A stretch of 64,000 nucleotides of DNA, from contig CAVOGJ010000003.1 in the NCBI GenBank assembly GCA_963695405.1, positions 248,001 through 312,000 on the forward strand. The letters are read 5' to 3'. The notes under the pieces are model-generated. The model saw only the letters and a list, made by a program, of their open reading frames with translations, searched no databases and was not told the origin of the DNA. The first letter of the stretch is position 1. Each line of letters starts with the position of its first letter. Below are positions 35,883 to 44,091 of this stretch, one piece after another. The DNA comes from CAVOGJ01 sp963695405. Lineage in GTDB: Bacteria; Planctomycetota; Planctomycetia; Pirellulales; Pirellulaceae. Position numbers and translations under genes: made by a program.

Positions 35883-37247
35883 GTGAACGCCTTGAAGGAT
35901 CGCAGAATTATGATGATCTCGACGCACGGATATGTGTCGGCTAACCCGGAATTCGGAAAACCAGATACCGGCGGGCAAGTCGTTTACGTTCTGGAGCTCG
36001 CAAAGTGCTTAGCCAGCCTTGGCTACGCAGTGCATATTTTCACCCGACAATTCGAGGGCCAACCTGTCTGCGATGTGATCAACGACCGCGTACGAGTGCT
36101 GCGGATACCTTGCGGGGGAGATCAGTTCATTCCCAAAGAGACGCTGTGCGAGCAGTTGCCTGAGTGGGTAGAGAACGCCGAAGCATTTATTAAGGATAAC
36201 GGCCTCCGCTACGCGTTCATCAGCAGCCACTATTGGGATGCCGGCTTGGCTGGCCAGGCGCTGGCGAATGAATTGAGTATTCCGCACTTGCATACGCCGC
36301 ATTCTATCGGTGCTTGGAAGCGAGACAACATGGACGGGGACGAAGAGGCACTCGAGGCCAAGTATAATTTTCGCCGGCGGATCCGCGAGGAGAAAGTCGT
36401 CTATGACGAGTGCGACGTGTTAATCGCCACGACACCTCAGCAGCGCGACATTCTGAAGGCGGGAGACTATGATGTGCCACCTGAGAAAATCCATGTCATT
36501 CCACCCGGTTATGATGACACACGCTTCTTCCCCGTTTCGCTGTCGTCACGACAAGCGCTCAAGCAGAAACTGAAGGCCGAGGGCCCGGTCGTGTTGGCGC
36601 TGGGAAGGATGGCTCACAACAAAGGATATGACTTACTGGTTCGGGCCATGCCAGTCGTGCTGAAAAGAATTCCCGAGGCCCGTCTGATATTGGCTGTCGG
36701 TTCGACCGATCCGACAGGTCAGGAGCTCGAGCAAATCGTGCAACTTCGGGAGTTGGCACGGCAGTTGGCGATTGATGGTGCGATTGTCTTCCGCGACTAC
36801 ATTCCTGATGAACTCCTGCCGGATTATTATCGGATTGCCGACGTGTTTGCCCTTTGCAGCCGCTACGAACCATTCGGCATGACGGCGGTCGAGGCGATGG
36901 CTTGCGGCACGCCGACCGTGGTCACGACCGAAGGCGGCCTGTGGGAACAGATTACCTGGGGGTTGGAGGCGATCTACGCCAATCCGTTCGATCCCGAAGC
37001 GTACGGTCATTCCATCGCCAATGTTCTTAGGTACCCCCGGGTCGCCGCGCAAATGGCCAAGCACGGGTCACAGAAAGCGCGTGCCCGCTTCACATGGACC
37101 GGAGTCGCTCATCAAATGATTCACCTGCTCGAACAGGCCGAACCACGAGTTCAGATCAACCCTGAGGACAATCCCATCTCTGGCCCGCGTGCCGCCTGGG
37201 CCGTCGATCCGTCGGAGAAAGAATTGTGGAAGACAGTTACGTCCTGA
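35883..37247 (+). CDS. GT4 mannosylfructose-/sucrose-phosphate synthase
   Basis: 454-residue retaining glycosyltransferase of family GT4 with a GTG start and AAAGGAG 7 bases upstream. N-terminal acceptor domain: MISTHGYVSANPEFGKPDTG, GQVVYVLELAKCLASLGYAV, RVRVLRIPCGGDQFIPKE, and HLHTPHSIGAWKRDNMDG. C-terminal donor domain: VVLALGRMAHNKGYDLLVRA and EPFGMTAVEAMACGTPTVVT, with the E-x7-E of GT-B enzymes. From memory it is closest to Agrobacterium mannosylfructose-phosphate synthase (GDP-mannose plus fructose-6-phosphate); sucrose-phosphate synthase (UDP-glucose) is the alternative. The next gene is the matching phosphatase, overlapping by 22 bases. The product is probably a compatible solute. 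Confidence 0.82.
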   Translation: MNALKDRRIMMISTHGYVSANPEFGKPDTGGQVVYVLELAKCLASLGYAVHIFTRQFEGQPVCDVINDRVRVLRIPCGGDQFIPKETLCEQLPEWVENAEAFIKDNGLRYAFISSHYWDAGLAGQALANELSIPHLHTPHSIGAWKRDNMDGDEEALEAKYNFRRRIREEKVVYDECDVLIATTPQQRDILKAGDYDVPPEKIHVIPPGYDDTRFFPVSLSSRQALKQKLKAEGPVVLALGRMAHNKGYDLLVRAMPVVLKRIPEARLILAVGSTDPTGQELEQIVQLRELARQLAIDGAIVFRDYIPDELLPDYYRIADVFALCSRYEPFGMTAVEAMACGTPTVVTTEGGLWEQITWGLEAIYANPFDPEAYGHSIANVLRYPRVAAQMAKHGSQKARARFTWTGVAHQMIHLLEQAEPRVQINPEDNPISGPRAAWAVDPSEKELWKTVTS

Positions 37248-37963
37248 TCAGCGATGTGGATGGTACGCTACTGGGCGATGATCATGCACTTGAAGCGTTC
37301 GCTGACTGGTTGGCGGCACGACGCCATCGCGTCAAGCTGGTTTACAATTCCGGGCGGCTCGTTGAATCTGTCCTCGAGTCGGTCGCGACGACCGCCCTTC
37401 CGGTCCCCGACGCCGTGATCGGCGGAGTCGGCACGCAAATTCGTACGCTGCCAGATGGCCAGGAGGTCCCTGGCTGGCTGGAGCGGATCGCGGGTTGGTA
37501 TCCGGCCCAAATCGTGTCGACCCTCGCGGCTTACGACGAGTTGGAATTACAACCCGCCGAGTTCCTGGCGGAGCATAAGATCAGCTACTACGCCCGGAGT
37601 CTATCCTCTCAGCAACTGGGGGAAATGAAGGCCCGCCTCAAGGCTGCTTCGTGTGAAGTCGAACTCGTGTACAGTTCCAGCCGTGATCTCGACGTCTTGC
37701 CACGGGGCGTCGACAAAGGGAGTGCTGCCGCATACCTGGCAGCGCACTGGCAAACCGGCCACGATCGGGTGATTGTCAGTGGCGACAGTGGAAATGACAT
37801 GGCAATGTTCCAGACGACGTTTCGCGGCATCGTCGTCGGAAATGCGCACCCGGAACTGCGGAAGCTGGACAGTCCAACCGTCTATCGTGCCAATCGTGAC
37901 TATGCGGGCGGCGTCCTGGAAGGCCTGATCCATTGGGGAGTCGGCGATTCGGCTGCCCCGTAA
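37226..37963 (+). CDS. HAD phosphatase, mannosylfructose-/sucrose-6-phosphate type
   Basis: 245-residue Cof/SPP-type HAD hydrolase. The nucleophile and acid Asp9/Asp11 lie in ISDVDGTLLGDDHALEAF, motif II is VYNSGRLVESVLE, and the C-terminal motifs are VDKGSAAAYLAAHW and VSGDSGNDMAMFQTTFRGIV. IGGVGTQIRTL is typical of sucrose-phosphate phosphatases. The GTG start has GGAG 8 bases upstream and lies inside the end of the synthase gene, so the two are translationally coupled. It would dephosphorylate the synthase product and make synthesis irreversible. By resemblance it is close to mannosylfructose-phosphate phosphatase. Confidence 0.85.
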   Translation: MEDSYVLISDVDGTLLGDDHALEAFADWLAARRHRVKLVYNSGRLVESVLESVATTALPVPDAVIGGVGTQIRTLPDGQEVPGWLERIAGWYPAQIVSTLAAYDELELQPAEFLAEHKISYYARSLSSQQLGEMKARLKAASCEVELVYSSSRDLDVLPRGVDKGSAAAYLAAHWQTGHDRVIVSGDSGNDMAMFQTTFRGIVVGNAHPELRKLDSPTVYRANRDYAGGVLEGLIHWGVGDSAAP

Positions 37964-37991
37964 GGCGTTCCCGACGCCAACCCACCACCCC

Positions 37992-39140
37992 TTAATCCGT
38001 GGGCAACATCACCCACAACTCGGGGCGGCCCGCATTGCAATGCACCGCGCGGGACAGCAGCCCCAGGCAAGACCAGGACAGGAACAACGTCATCCGCGCC
38101 ACGTGCCAGGCGCCGAACTCGTCCGCGGCCTTCAGTGCCAAACGATTGTGAACGCTCGGCACGGGATGGAAGATTGTTTCCACCATGCCGGGCCGCTGCG
38201 GTTCGTCGTCTTGAAGTCGATCGAGCGATACCAGGGTGCGATCAAGCTCTTCTGTGGTCACGCCCGCTCGAATGACTTGACGATCGATCGCGAACGAGGC
38301 CCGGCGGCTGATGGTGGGCAGAACCAACAGGCCCAGAAACGTCCAGCAGGTAAAGCCGCAGCAGGTGGCAATCAATTGGGCGACGCTACGCACACCGGCC
38401 GTCGGCAGGACCGCCGCGGCGGCGAATCCCAACAGCGTCCACGACAAAGCCACACAGAGCCCGCGTGTTCGTTGGCCGGAAACGACGGCTTCCACGCGGC
38501 GAGCGAGAACAACGGCCATTTGCGGCACCGAGAGCGACTCGGCCCACAGCCGCGGCAGGACGATGGTTTCTCGACCTGGCAGGCCGACAATGCCACCCGT
38601 GAATCCTTGATCCGTATGATCCACGACCACGGTCGGCAGGCGTCCGTAGCCCCAATCGGCCAGCTGCTGCCAGGCGGCTTCTAGCGGCGGTTCCGGCCGC
38701 CGCTCAACGCTCCGTGTCAGCCGCCCCGCAAGCCGCGCCTGCAGCAAGACGTAGCATACCATCAACGCTGTGACCACCACCAAGGCCCCGAGTAGCCCCC
38801 ACCGTCGTCCGGCGGTCAGAATCGCCACTGCCGTAAAACCAAAAAGCGCCGTTTGCCATAGGACCCCCACGAACCACTGTCCGAGGAACTGCCTGAACGA
38901 GCTGGTCGATTTCCCAAACCGCCGTGGCAAGACAAAACCGCCGAGCAAATCGAATGGCATCATCACCAGCAGAAAGCCCACGAGAAAGCCGAGCAATCCG
39001 CTGCCATCGGCACGGCTCCAGGACAGTGTCGTCGGGAACCACCGCGCCGGAAGTCCCCATAACAGCATCCCAGCGGTTATCACCACCGCTGTACCAACGC
39101 CACTGATACCCAACCATAATCGCGCGCGAGCGTAATTCAT
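37992..39140 (-). CDS. M48/Ste24-like membrane protein lacking the HExxH motif
   Basis: 382 residues. Several N-terminal helices (about 8-160) are followed by a cytosolic block and two more helices (about 215-260). The soluble block resembles M48 metallopeptidases: LPTVVVDHTDQGFTGGIVGL, GRETIVLPRLWAESLSVPQM, and later SFAIDRQVIRAG and PVPSVHNRLALKAADE, the family's C-terminal pattern. At the place of the zinc motif (after SVPQMAVVLA) it reads RRVEAV in place of HExxH, so it is probably catalytically dead. A scaffold or chaperone-like role is conjecture. Convergent with the phosphatase gene, 28 bases apart. Confidence 0.65.
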   Translation of the reverse strand: MNYARARLWLGISGVGTAVVITAGMLLWGLPARWFPTTLSWSRADGSGLLGFLVGFLLVMMPFDLLGGFVLPRRFGKSTSSFRQFLGQWFVGVLWQTALFGFTAVAILTAGRRWGLLGALVVVTALMVCYVLLQARLAGRLTRSVERRPEPPLEAAWQQLADWGYGRLPTVVVDHTDQGFTGGIVGLPGRETIVLPRLWAESLSVPQMAVVLARRVEAVVSGQRTRGLCVALSWTLLGFAAAAVLPTAGVRSVAQLIATCCGFTCWTFLGLLVLPTISRRASFAIDRQVIRAGVTTEELDRTLVSLDRLQDDEPQRPGMVETIFHPVPSVHNRLALKAADEFGAWHVARMTLFLSWSCLGLLSRAVHCNAGRPELWVMLPTD

Positions 39141-39203
39141 TCAGGAGTTCCTAATCCGCCCATCCGAATTTCCCGGTTGGATGCTGTGCGGTTGAGTTGC
39201 CAT

Positions 39204-39989
39204 TTAAATAGGTCGTTTCCGTGATGTGGCTTCGCCGGCAAAGATCGTACGGCCACCGTCAACGGGTAAACACACGCCAGTGACAAAGTCATTGCGAATA
39301 AAAAACTTGACGGCCTCGGCAACCGTCTCCGGGTCATCTGCCCGCTTGACCAGCGTCGATTCAATCAGTTCGGTGCGTTCCGCCTCACTACTGTCCGGAG
39401 GAAACAGCACCGGCCCAGGATGAATGCAATTCACTCGGACACGCGGATTCCGATGGGCAAGCTCGACGGCCAGCGCCCGGGTAAGCGTCGGTAAGGCACC
39501 TTTCGATATGAAGTAGGCAGCGTGATCGAGGTAGGGTCGTTCAATCGCCCAATCCCCGATCGTCACAATCGTGCCGCCGCTTTGTTGGGAAACCATCTGC
39601 AACCCGGCACGCCGAGCGCACAGAAACGTCCCCAGCGTATTCACATTAAAGTTGCGCCACAAATCGTCGGCTGTCACCTCCTCCAGCCGAGTCGCGTCCC
39701 AGACGGACGCTGTCGTGACGAGCACATCGACTTGGCCGAACCGTTCGAGAACGGCCTCGAACATGTTGTCCACTTCGGCCTCGACAGCTACGTTGGCCGA
39801 AAAGGCGTCGCAATCCACGCCGACCGCGCGAAAGTCACGAAGCGTGGCCTCGGCCTCCTCGGCTGAGCTGTGGTAATGCAGCGCGATCGCATAGCCCTCA
39901 TCCGCCAAGCAGCGGGCAATCACATTCCCTACTCGACGACGACCGCTACCGGTGATTAACGCAACCGCTTTTTTCGCTTGATCCGTCAT
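39204..39989 (-). CDS. SDR-family oxidoreductase, pteridine-reductase-like
   Basis: 261-residue classical short-chain dehydrogenase. The nucleotide motif is unusual, VALITGSGRRRVGNVIARCL, with the basic TGxxxRxG pattern seen in NADPH-using pteridine/dihydromonapterin reductases (FolM). Other marks are DVLVTTASVWDATRLEEV, the catalytic Tyr-Lys in YFISKGALPTLTRALAVEL, and RVNCIHPGPVLFPPDSSEAE. A reductase of a pterin or a fatty-acid/ketone substrate is possible; I favour pterin on the motif only. It lies just downstream of the cytochrome oxidase operon on the same strand (17 bases), so it may be co-transcribed. Confidence 0.85.
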   Translation of the reverse strand: MTDQAKKAVALITGSGRRRVGNVIARCLADEGYAIALHYHSSAEEAEATLRDFRAVGVDCDAFSANVAVEAEVDNMFEAVLERFGQVDVLVTTASVWDATRLEEVTADDLWRNFNVNTLGTFLCARRAGLQMVSQQSGGTIVTIGDWAIERPYLDHAAYFISKGALPTLTRALAVELAHRNPRVRVNCIHPGPVLFPPDSSEAERTELIESTLVKRADDPETVAEAVKFFIRNDFVTGVCLPVDGGRTIFAGEATSRKRPI

Positions 39990-40005
39990 GGTGACTTTCG
40001 CTTGT

Positions 40006-40338
40006 CTAAGATGCGGGAGGTACTTGCAAATCCATCAGCGTCAATGCCAAAAAAAGAGCAACAAAGAGCAACGAAGAGATAAACACCAGGCCGTTGAACG
40101 ATTTGTCGTGTCGCAAGTGCATAAAGTAGACGGCCACGAGCGTCGCCTTCACGCTTGCGATTCCCAGCGAGACCCAGACTTCCCAAGCCCCGAACGAGAC
40201 CTGGGCTGCCGCCACCGTCAACACCGTCAGCAACACCAAGATGCCAAAGACGGTGAGCAGCGTCCGCGGCGACATGACGTGGGACAGGTGCGGGTCCCGC
40301 GATGATTCCGGATTCAATGTGTGCGGTGTGGAGATCAT
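40006..40338 (-). CDS. ctaF: Cytochrome c oxidase subunit IV (caa3 type)
   Basis: 110 residues with three hydrophobic helices. The family signature lies in the second and third: WVSLGIASVKATLVAVYFMH followed by LRHDKSFN, with a short cytosolic N-terminus (NPESSRDPHLSHVMSPRTLL). This small subunit stabilises haem-copper oxidases of the A2/caa3 type and carries no cofactor. It ends the oxidase part of the operon, 7 bases after subunit III. Confidence 0.9.
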   Translation of the reverse strand: MISTPHTLNPESSRDPHLSHVMSPRTLLTVFGILVLLTVLTVAAAQVSFGAWEVWVSLGIASVKATLVAVYFMHLRHDKSFNGLVFISSLLFVALFLALTLMDLQVPPAS

Positions 40339-40345
40339 CTCGATT

Positions 40346-40945
40346 TCAACGAATCAGGTACAGCAAGGGAAAAAGATAAATCCAGACCAGGTCGACCAGA
40401 TGCCAGTACAAGCCTACGTAGTCGACGGGTCCAAAATATTCCGGGCTAAAATCTCCACGCAGCGAGCGCCGCAGCAGCCAGACGATGACACCCATCCCGG
40501 CCAGGATGTGGATCGCATGCACACCCGTCATCGCATAGTAAATGCTGAAGAACACGCCCGTTCGGGATGGGGCGGCAGGCAACTCGCTGGCCCCCGGAGC
40601 AACGGTAGAAGGAGGCTGACTTGCGATGGCAGTCGTGCCGTGGCCGGCACCTTGCCGAACCTCGTGGCTTGCCGCTGGTGAACTGACCGACTCGACCGCC
40701 TCACCCAGACCGACTCCGATAAAAAAGGCCAACGAAGTGGCGAATAAGGCCGTCCAGAGAAATGCGAGACCGAGATCTCGGCGACCGGCGCGACCAAACT
40801 GCGCACCCTGCGGAGAGCACCATGCCGAGTCCCGCTGGCATGGCGAGCCAACCCAACGCCCGTAGTGTTTCGCGCCGCACCTCGACCTGGTCATGCTGAG
40901 CGCTCTGGTCAGCGGTAAAAGCGCCGGCCCACAGGAGGCCCTCAC
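40346..40945 (-). CDS. ctaE: Cytochrome c oxidase subunit III, C-terminal piece
   Basis: C-terminal half of subunit III in a shifted frame; its ATG at 40945 is an artefact and the first about 50 residues are not protein-like. Family sequence is clear in GVFFSIYYAMTGVHAIHILA and FGPVDYVGLYWHLVDLVWIY. Between the break and that block lies an unusual stretch: a hydrophobic helix LGLAFLWTALFATSLAFFIG and about 45 Ala/Pro/Ser-rich residues, longer than I expect for this loop. Rejoining requires one base change near 40800. Confidence 0.82.
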   Translation of the reverse strand: MRASCGPALLPLTRALSMTRSRCGAKHYGRWVGSPCQRDSAWCSPQGAQFGRAGRRDLGLAFLWTALFATSLAFFIGVGLGEAVESVSSPAASHEVRQGAGHGTTAIASQPPSTVAPGASELPAAPSRTGVFFSIYYAMTGVHAIHILAGMGVIVWLLRRSLRGDFSPEYFGPVDYVGLYWHLVDLVWIYLFPLLYLIR

Positions 40946-41291
40946 CCCATTTGTGGCTGTACTCCACTGCCTTCACGCCTAAGAACAGACTGGCACAGGC
41001 CAGCGTGACCGCCAGTAACCAAGCCAACGATTTTTGCTGGCCAAGTTGCGCACACCGCACGGCCCAGGCCATTGTGAGACTGCTGAATAATAGAACGATC
41101 GTGTTGAACGCACCGAGCGAAGTGTTCAGGAATTGATGGGCTTCAATGAATACTTCGGGGTGATTCCTGCGATAGACCGCATACGTGACAAAGAGGCCGC
41201 TGAAAAACAGAACTTCCGTCACCAGGAACAGCCACATCCCCAGCTTGCCAGCATCGAACTGCTGCTGAGCCGACTCGAAGTGGTGCGCCAC
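40701..41291 (-). CDS. ctaE: Cytochrome c oxidase subunit III, N-terminal piece
   Basis: N-terminal half of subunit III: AHHFESAQQQFDAGKLGMWL, FLVTEVLFFSGLFVTYAVYR, LNTSLGAFNTIVLLFSSLTM and FLGVKAVEYSHKWGEGLLWA. The frame then leaves the family after LAMPAGLGMVLSAG and ends at 40701, while the next frame carries on. The start is a GTG at 41291. The upstream in-frame codons (NHGHDLPLITAEERV) also look like a caa3 subunit III N-terminus but have no start codon, so the true start may be higher up. Subunit III is not catalytic but guards oxygen access and stability. Confidence 0.85.
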   Translation of the reverse strand: MAHHFESAQQQFDAGKLGMWLFLVTEVLFFSGLFVTYAVYRRNHPEVFIEAHQFLNTSLGAFNTIVLLFSSLTMAWAVRCAQLGQQKSLAWLLAVTLACASLFLGVKAVEYSHKWGEGLLWAGAFTADQSAQHDQVEVRRETLRALGWLAMPAGLGMVLSAGCAVWSRRSPRSRSRISLDGLIRHFVGLFYRSRSG

Positions 41292-41377
41292 ATGGGGAAT
41301 TGTCCCCCGTGTGCTGACGCGCTCCTCGGCTGTGATCAGGGGTAAGTCGTGACCATGATTCGTTCCGCGGTGGCCGG

Positions 41378-43090
41378 CTAAACCAGCACAGGTTCCTCTT
41401 TCGGCTGAGCAGGTTGGGACGCGGGGCTTGTCGGACGCATCACGTATCCACCCTCCTCTTCGTCGAATACCAGGTCTTCATAGTTGTAGGGATCATAGGC
41501 GGTGGGTGGTTCGGCAAAGTTGTCATGGGGTGGAGGTGAAGTACACTGCCACTCGAGCGTGGCAGCTCCCCAGGGGTTGCTCGGTGCGCGTCGTCCGCGA
41601 AACAGCGAGTAGGTCAGCACCGCAGCGCAGAGGATCAGCCCGATGCCGAGGACCATGGCCCCGGTGGTCGACACCTGGTGCAGTGATTGAAACTCGGTTT
41701 CGTAGCGGGCGTAGCGGCGAGGCATGCCTTGTGTGCCCAGCAAGAACTGCGGAAAGAACGTCCAGTTGAATCCCACGAAGATGATCCCGCAGGCAATGCG
41801 GGCCCACAACTCGCTGTACATGCGGCCAAACATTTTCGGCCACCAATAGTGCAAGCCACCAATAAACGCGATCAGCGTTCCGCCCATCATGACGTAGTGA
41901 AAATGGGCCACGACGAAATAGGTATCATGCAGGTGGACGTCTGTGGCGAGAGCTCCGAGAAACAGGCCCGTCAGCCCGCCGATGCCAAACAGTAGAATGA
42001 ATGACAAAGCATAGCACATCGGAGTCGCCAATCGAATCGAACCCTTGTACATCGTGGCGAGCCAATTGAAGACCTTGATCCCAGACGGGATCGAGACGCT
42101 GAAAGTGAGCGCGCTGAAGATCACCGCCGCCAGTGGCGAATCGCTACTGATGAACATGTGGTGTCCCCAGACGAGAAATCCTAACAGTGCAATGGCGATG
42201 CTGCTGAAGGCCACGAAGCGATAACCAAAAATGGGCTTGCGGCTGAAGACGCTAATCAACTCGCTGATAATTCCCATGGCGGGAAGGATCATGATGTACA
42301 CGGCTGGATGGGAGTAAAACCAGAAGAAATGCTGGTATAGTACCGGGTCTCCACCTAGCGCGGGGTCAAAGATTCCGATTCCCAACATCTTTTCTGCCGT
42401 TAACAAAATCATCGTGATGCCGAGGACCGGTGTCGCGAGTAGCTGAATGATGGAGGTGGCGTAGAGAGCCCAGAGGAAGAGCGGCATCTTGAACCAACTC
42501 ATACCGGTTGGCCGCATCGTATTGATCGTCACGATGAAGTTCAAGCCGGTGAAGATTGAACTGAAGCCCAAGATGAAAACGCCCAGTGTTGCCGCGATCA
42601 CGGTCGAACTGGTGGAGGTGCTGTAGGGAGTGTAGAAAGTCCATCCCGTATCCAGGCCGCCGAGCAGCAACGCCAACAGGAAGAAGATGGCACCACCGAC
42701 CCACAGGTAAAAACTTGCCAGATTCATGCGTGGAAACGCCACGTCCTTGGCTCCTAACATGATTGGCAGCAGGAAGTTCCCCAGGGCTGCCGGAATACTG
42801 GGGATCAAGAACAGAAACGTCATGATCGCGCCGTGCAGCGTGAAGAATTCGTTGTAGCGATCCTCGCTGAGAAACAACTTGCCCGGCGTCCAGAGCTCGG
42901 CCCGAATCAACAACGCCATCACCCCGCCCAACAAAAAGCAGGACAGAATACCGATCAGATACATGACTCCGATCCGTTTGTGATCGAGTGTCAGCAGCCA
43001 CGAGCGTATGCCCCGGGTATGCGTGAGGTAGTTATCCCTGTCCTGCGAAGGTGAGATGATCGATGACGATGTGGAAGTGTTGGCAATCAC
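41378..43090 (-). CDS. ctaD: Cytochrome c oxidase subunit I (A2-type haem-copper oxidase)
   Basis: 570-residue catalytic subunit with 12 expected helices. The GTG start overlaps the subunit II stop (GTGA). Key sites: first haem ligand in FFTLHGAIMTFLFLIP; CuB region FFWFYSHPAVYIMILPAMG with the cross-linked His-Tyr; VWGHHMFISS for the two CuB histidines; and haem ligands in HLHDTYFVVAHFHYVMMGG. The YSHPAVY form, in place of GHPEVY, marks the A2 subfamily with a Tyr-Ser pair at the end of the D-channel. It reduces oxygen to water and pumps protons. A cytosolic acidic tail of about 60 residues follows the last helix. Confidence 0.97.
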   Translation of the reverse strand: MIANTSTSSSIISPSQDRDNYLTHTRGIRSWLLTLDHKRIGVMYLIGILSCFLLGGVMALLIRAELWTPGKLFLSEDRYNEFFTLHGAIMTFLFLIPSIPAALGNFLLPIMLGAKDVAFPRMNLASFYLWVGGAIFFLLALLLGGLDTGWTFYTPYSTSTSSTVIAATLGVFILGFSSIFTGLNFIVTINTMRPTGMSWFKMPLFLWALYATSIIQLLATPVLGITMILLTAEKMLGIGIFDPALGGDPVLYQHFFWFYSHPAVYIMILPAMGIISELISVFSRKPIFGYRFVAFSSIAIALLGFLVWGHHMFISSDSPLAAVIFSALTFSVSIPSGIKVFNWLATMYKGSIRLATPMCYALSFILLFGIGGLTGLFLGALATDVHLHDTYFVVAHFHYVMMGGTLIAFIGGLHYWWPKMFGRMYSELWARIACGIIFVGFNWTFFPQFLLGTQGMPRRYARYETEFQSLHQVSTTGAMVLGIGLILCAAVLTYSLFRGRRAPSNPWGAATLEWQCTSPPPHDNFAEPPTAYDPYNYEDLVFDEEEGGYVMRPTSPASQPAQPKEEPVLV

Positions 43091-44091
43091 GGGGTAGCCT
43101 CTTTACTGTTGCTTAAGCTCTTGATGAAAGCGATCAGAGCGGAAATCTCCTCCTCTTTTAACTGTCCCTGGTAAGTCGGCATCACCGGCTTGTACCCGCC
43201 GCGAATCTTCGCTTGCGGTTCAAGAATCGACTCACGCAGGTAGTTTTCGTCAATCGTAACCGGCTGACCATCCGCGAGCGCCTGTTGCGAACCAAACGAG
43301 TCACGGAAAGAAGGACCTACCTTGGCAGATCCGTCGAGAGAATGGCACTGGATGCAGCCGCGGCGCTGGTACAAGATCTCCCCCGCCTGTACCGGGGTCA
43401 CCTTATCCAGAAAGTTAGCTGCGTCGTCGAGCCACTTCCCGAACTCACCCGACGGATGAACTACCACCTTGGCCAACATCTTGGAATGCTGCGTTCCGCA
43501 ATATTCGGCGCAGAATAGCGTGAACTCGCCCGCCGAGTGAGCTTCGAACCAGGTCGTGGAATAACGACCCGGGATGACGTCCATCTTTAGACGAAACGCA
43601 GGAATGTAGAGGCTGTGAATCACATCGTCGGAGGACATCACCAACCGTACCGGGCGATCAACGGGTACGTGGAGATTATTGTCGACGTGGCCATTGGGAT
43701 AGACGAAGCTCCAACTCCACTTTTTAGCAATTACCTGGATCTCGTAGCTTCCATCGGGCGGTTGCCGCATGTCGAGGTAGGTGAGAAACCCCCAGAAGAA
43801 GATAATGCCTAACAGGATGCCCGGGGCCACCGTCCATGCCAGCTCTAACCAGTTGTTGTGCGCGGGTGACGGCTGACTCGTCACGCCTGGTCGCTCGCGG
43901 TATTTAACCAGAAAGTACAGCATGACGCCGACGATGATCGCGAAGAAGAAACCTGAGACCGCCAGAATGAAATAGAATAAGTCGTCGACCGCACCGGCTG
44001 TCGTGGAACTCGGCGGTCGAAACAGCGAATTCTCCGAGACGGCCAGCAGTCGTCCGGGGAAAAGCAGCGAAGGAAGTGGCGGGGTGCTCAT
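43087..44091 (-). CDS. ctaC: Cytochrome c oxidase subunit II with fused cytochrome c (caa3)
   Basis: 334 residues from an ATG that overlaps the Sco stop (ATGA). Two helices lie at about 38-62 and 84-106. The cupredoxin domain has its CuA ligands H159, C194, C198, H202 and M205 in VIHSLYIP and CAEYCGTQHSKM. A C-terminal cytochrome c has one haem site CIQCH at 246-250 and a probable Met ligand in KPVMPTYQGQL. The fused haem is the mark of caa3 oxidases, which take electrons directly from a partner. The neighbouring ACIII makes a supercomplex likely. Confidence 0.96.
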   Translation of the reverse strand: MSTPPLPSLLFPGRLLAVSENSLFRPPSSTTAGAVDDLFYFILAVSGFFFAIIVGVMLYFLVKYRERPGVTSQPSPAHNNWLELAWTVAPGILLGIIFFWGFLTYLDMRQPPDGSYEIQVIAKKWSWSFVYPNGHVDNNLHVPVDRPVRLVMSSDDVIHSLYIPAFRLKMDVIPGRYSTTWFEAHSAGEFTLFCAEYCGTQHSKMLAKVVVHPSGEFGKWLDDAANFLDKVTPVQAGEILYQRRGCIQCHSLDGSAKVGPSFRDSFGSQQALADGQPVTIDENYLRESILEPQAKIRGGYKPVMPTYQGQLKEEEISALIAFIKSLSNSKEATP

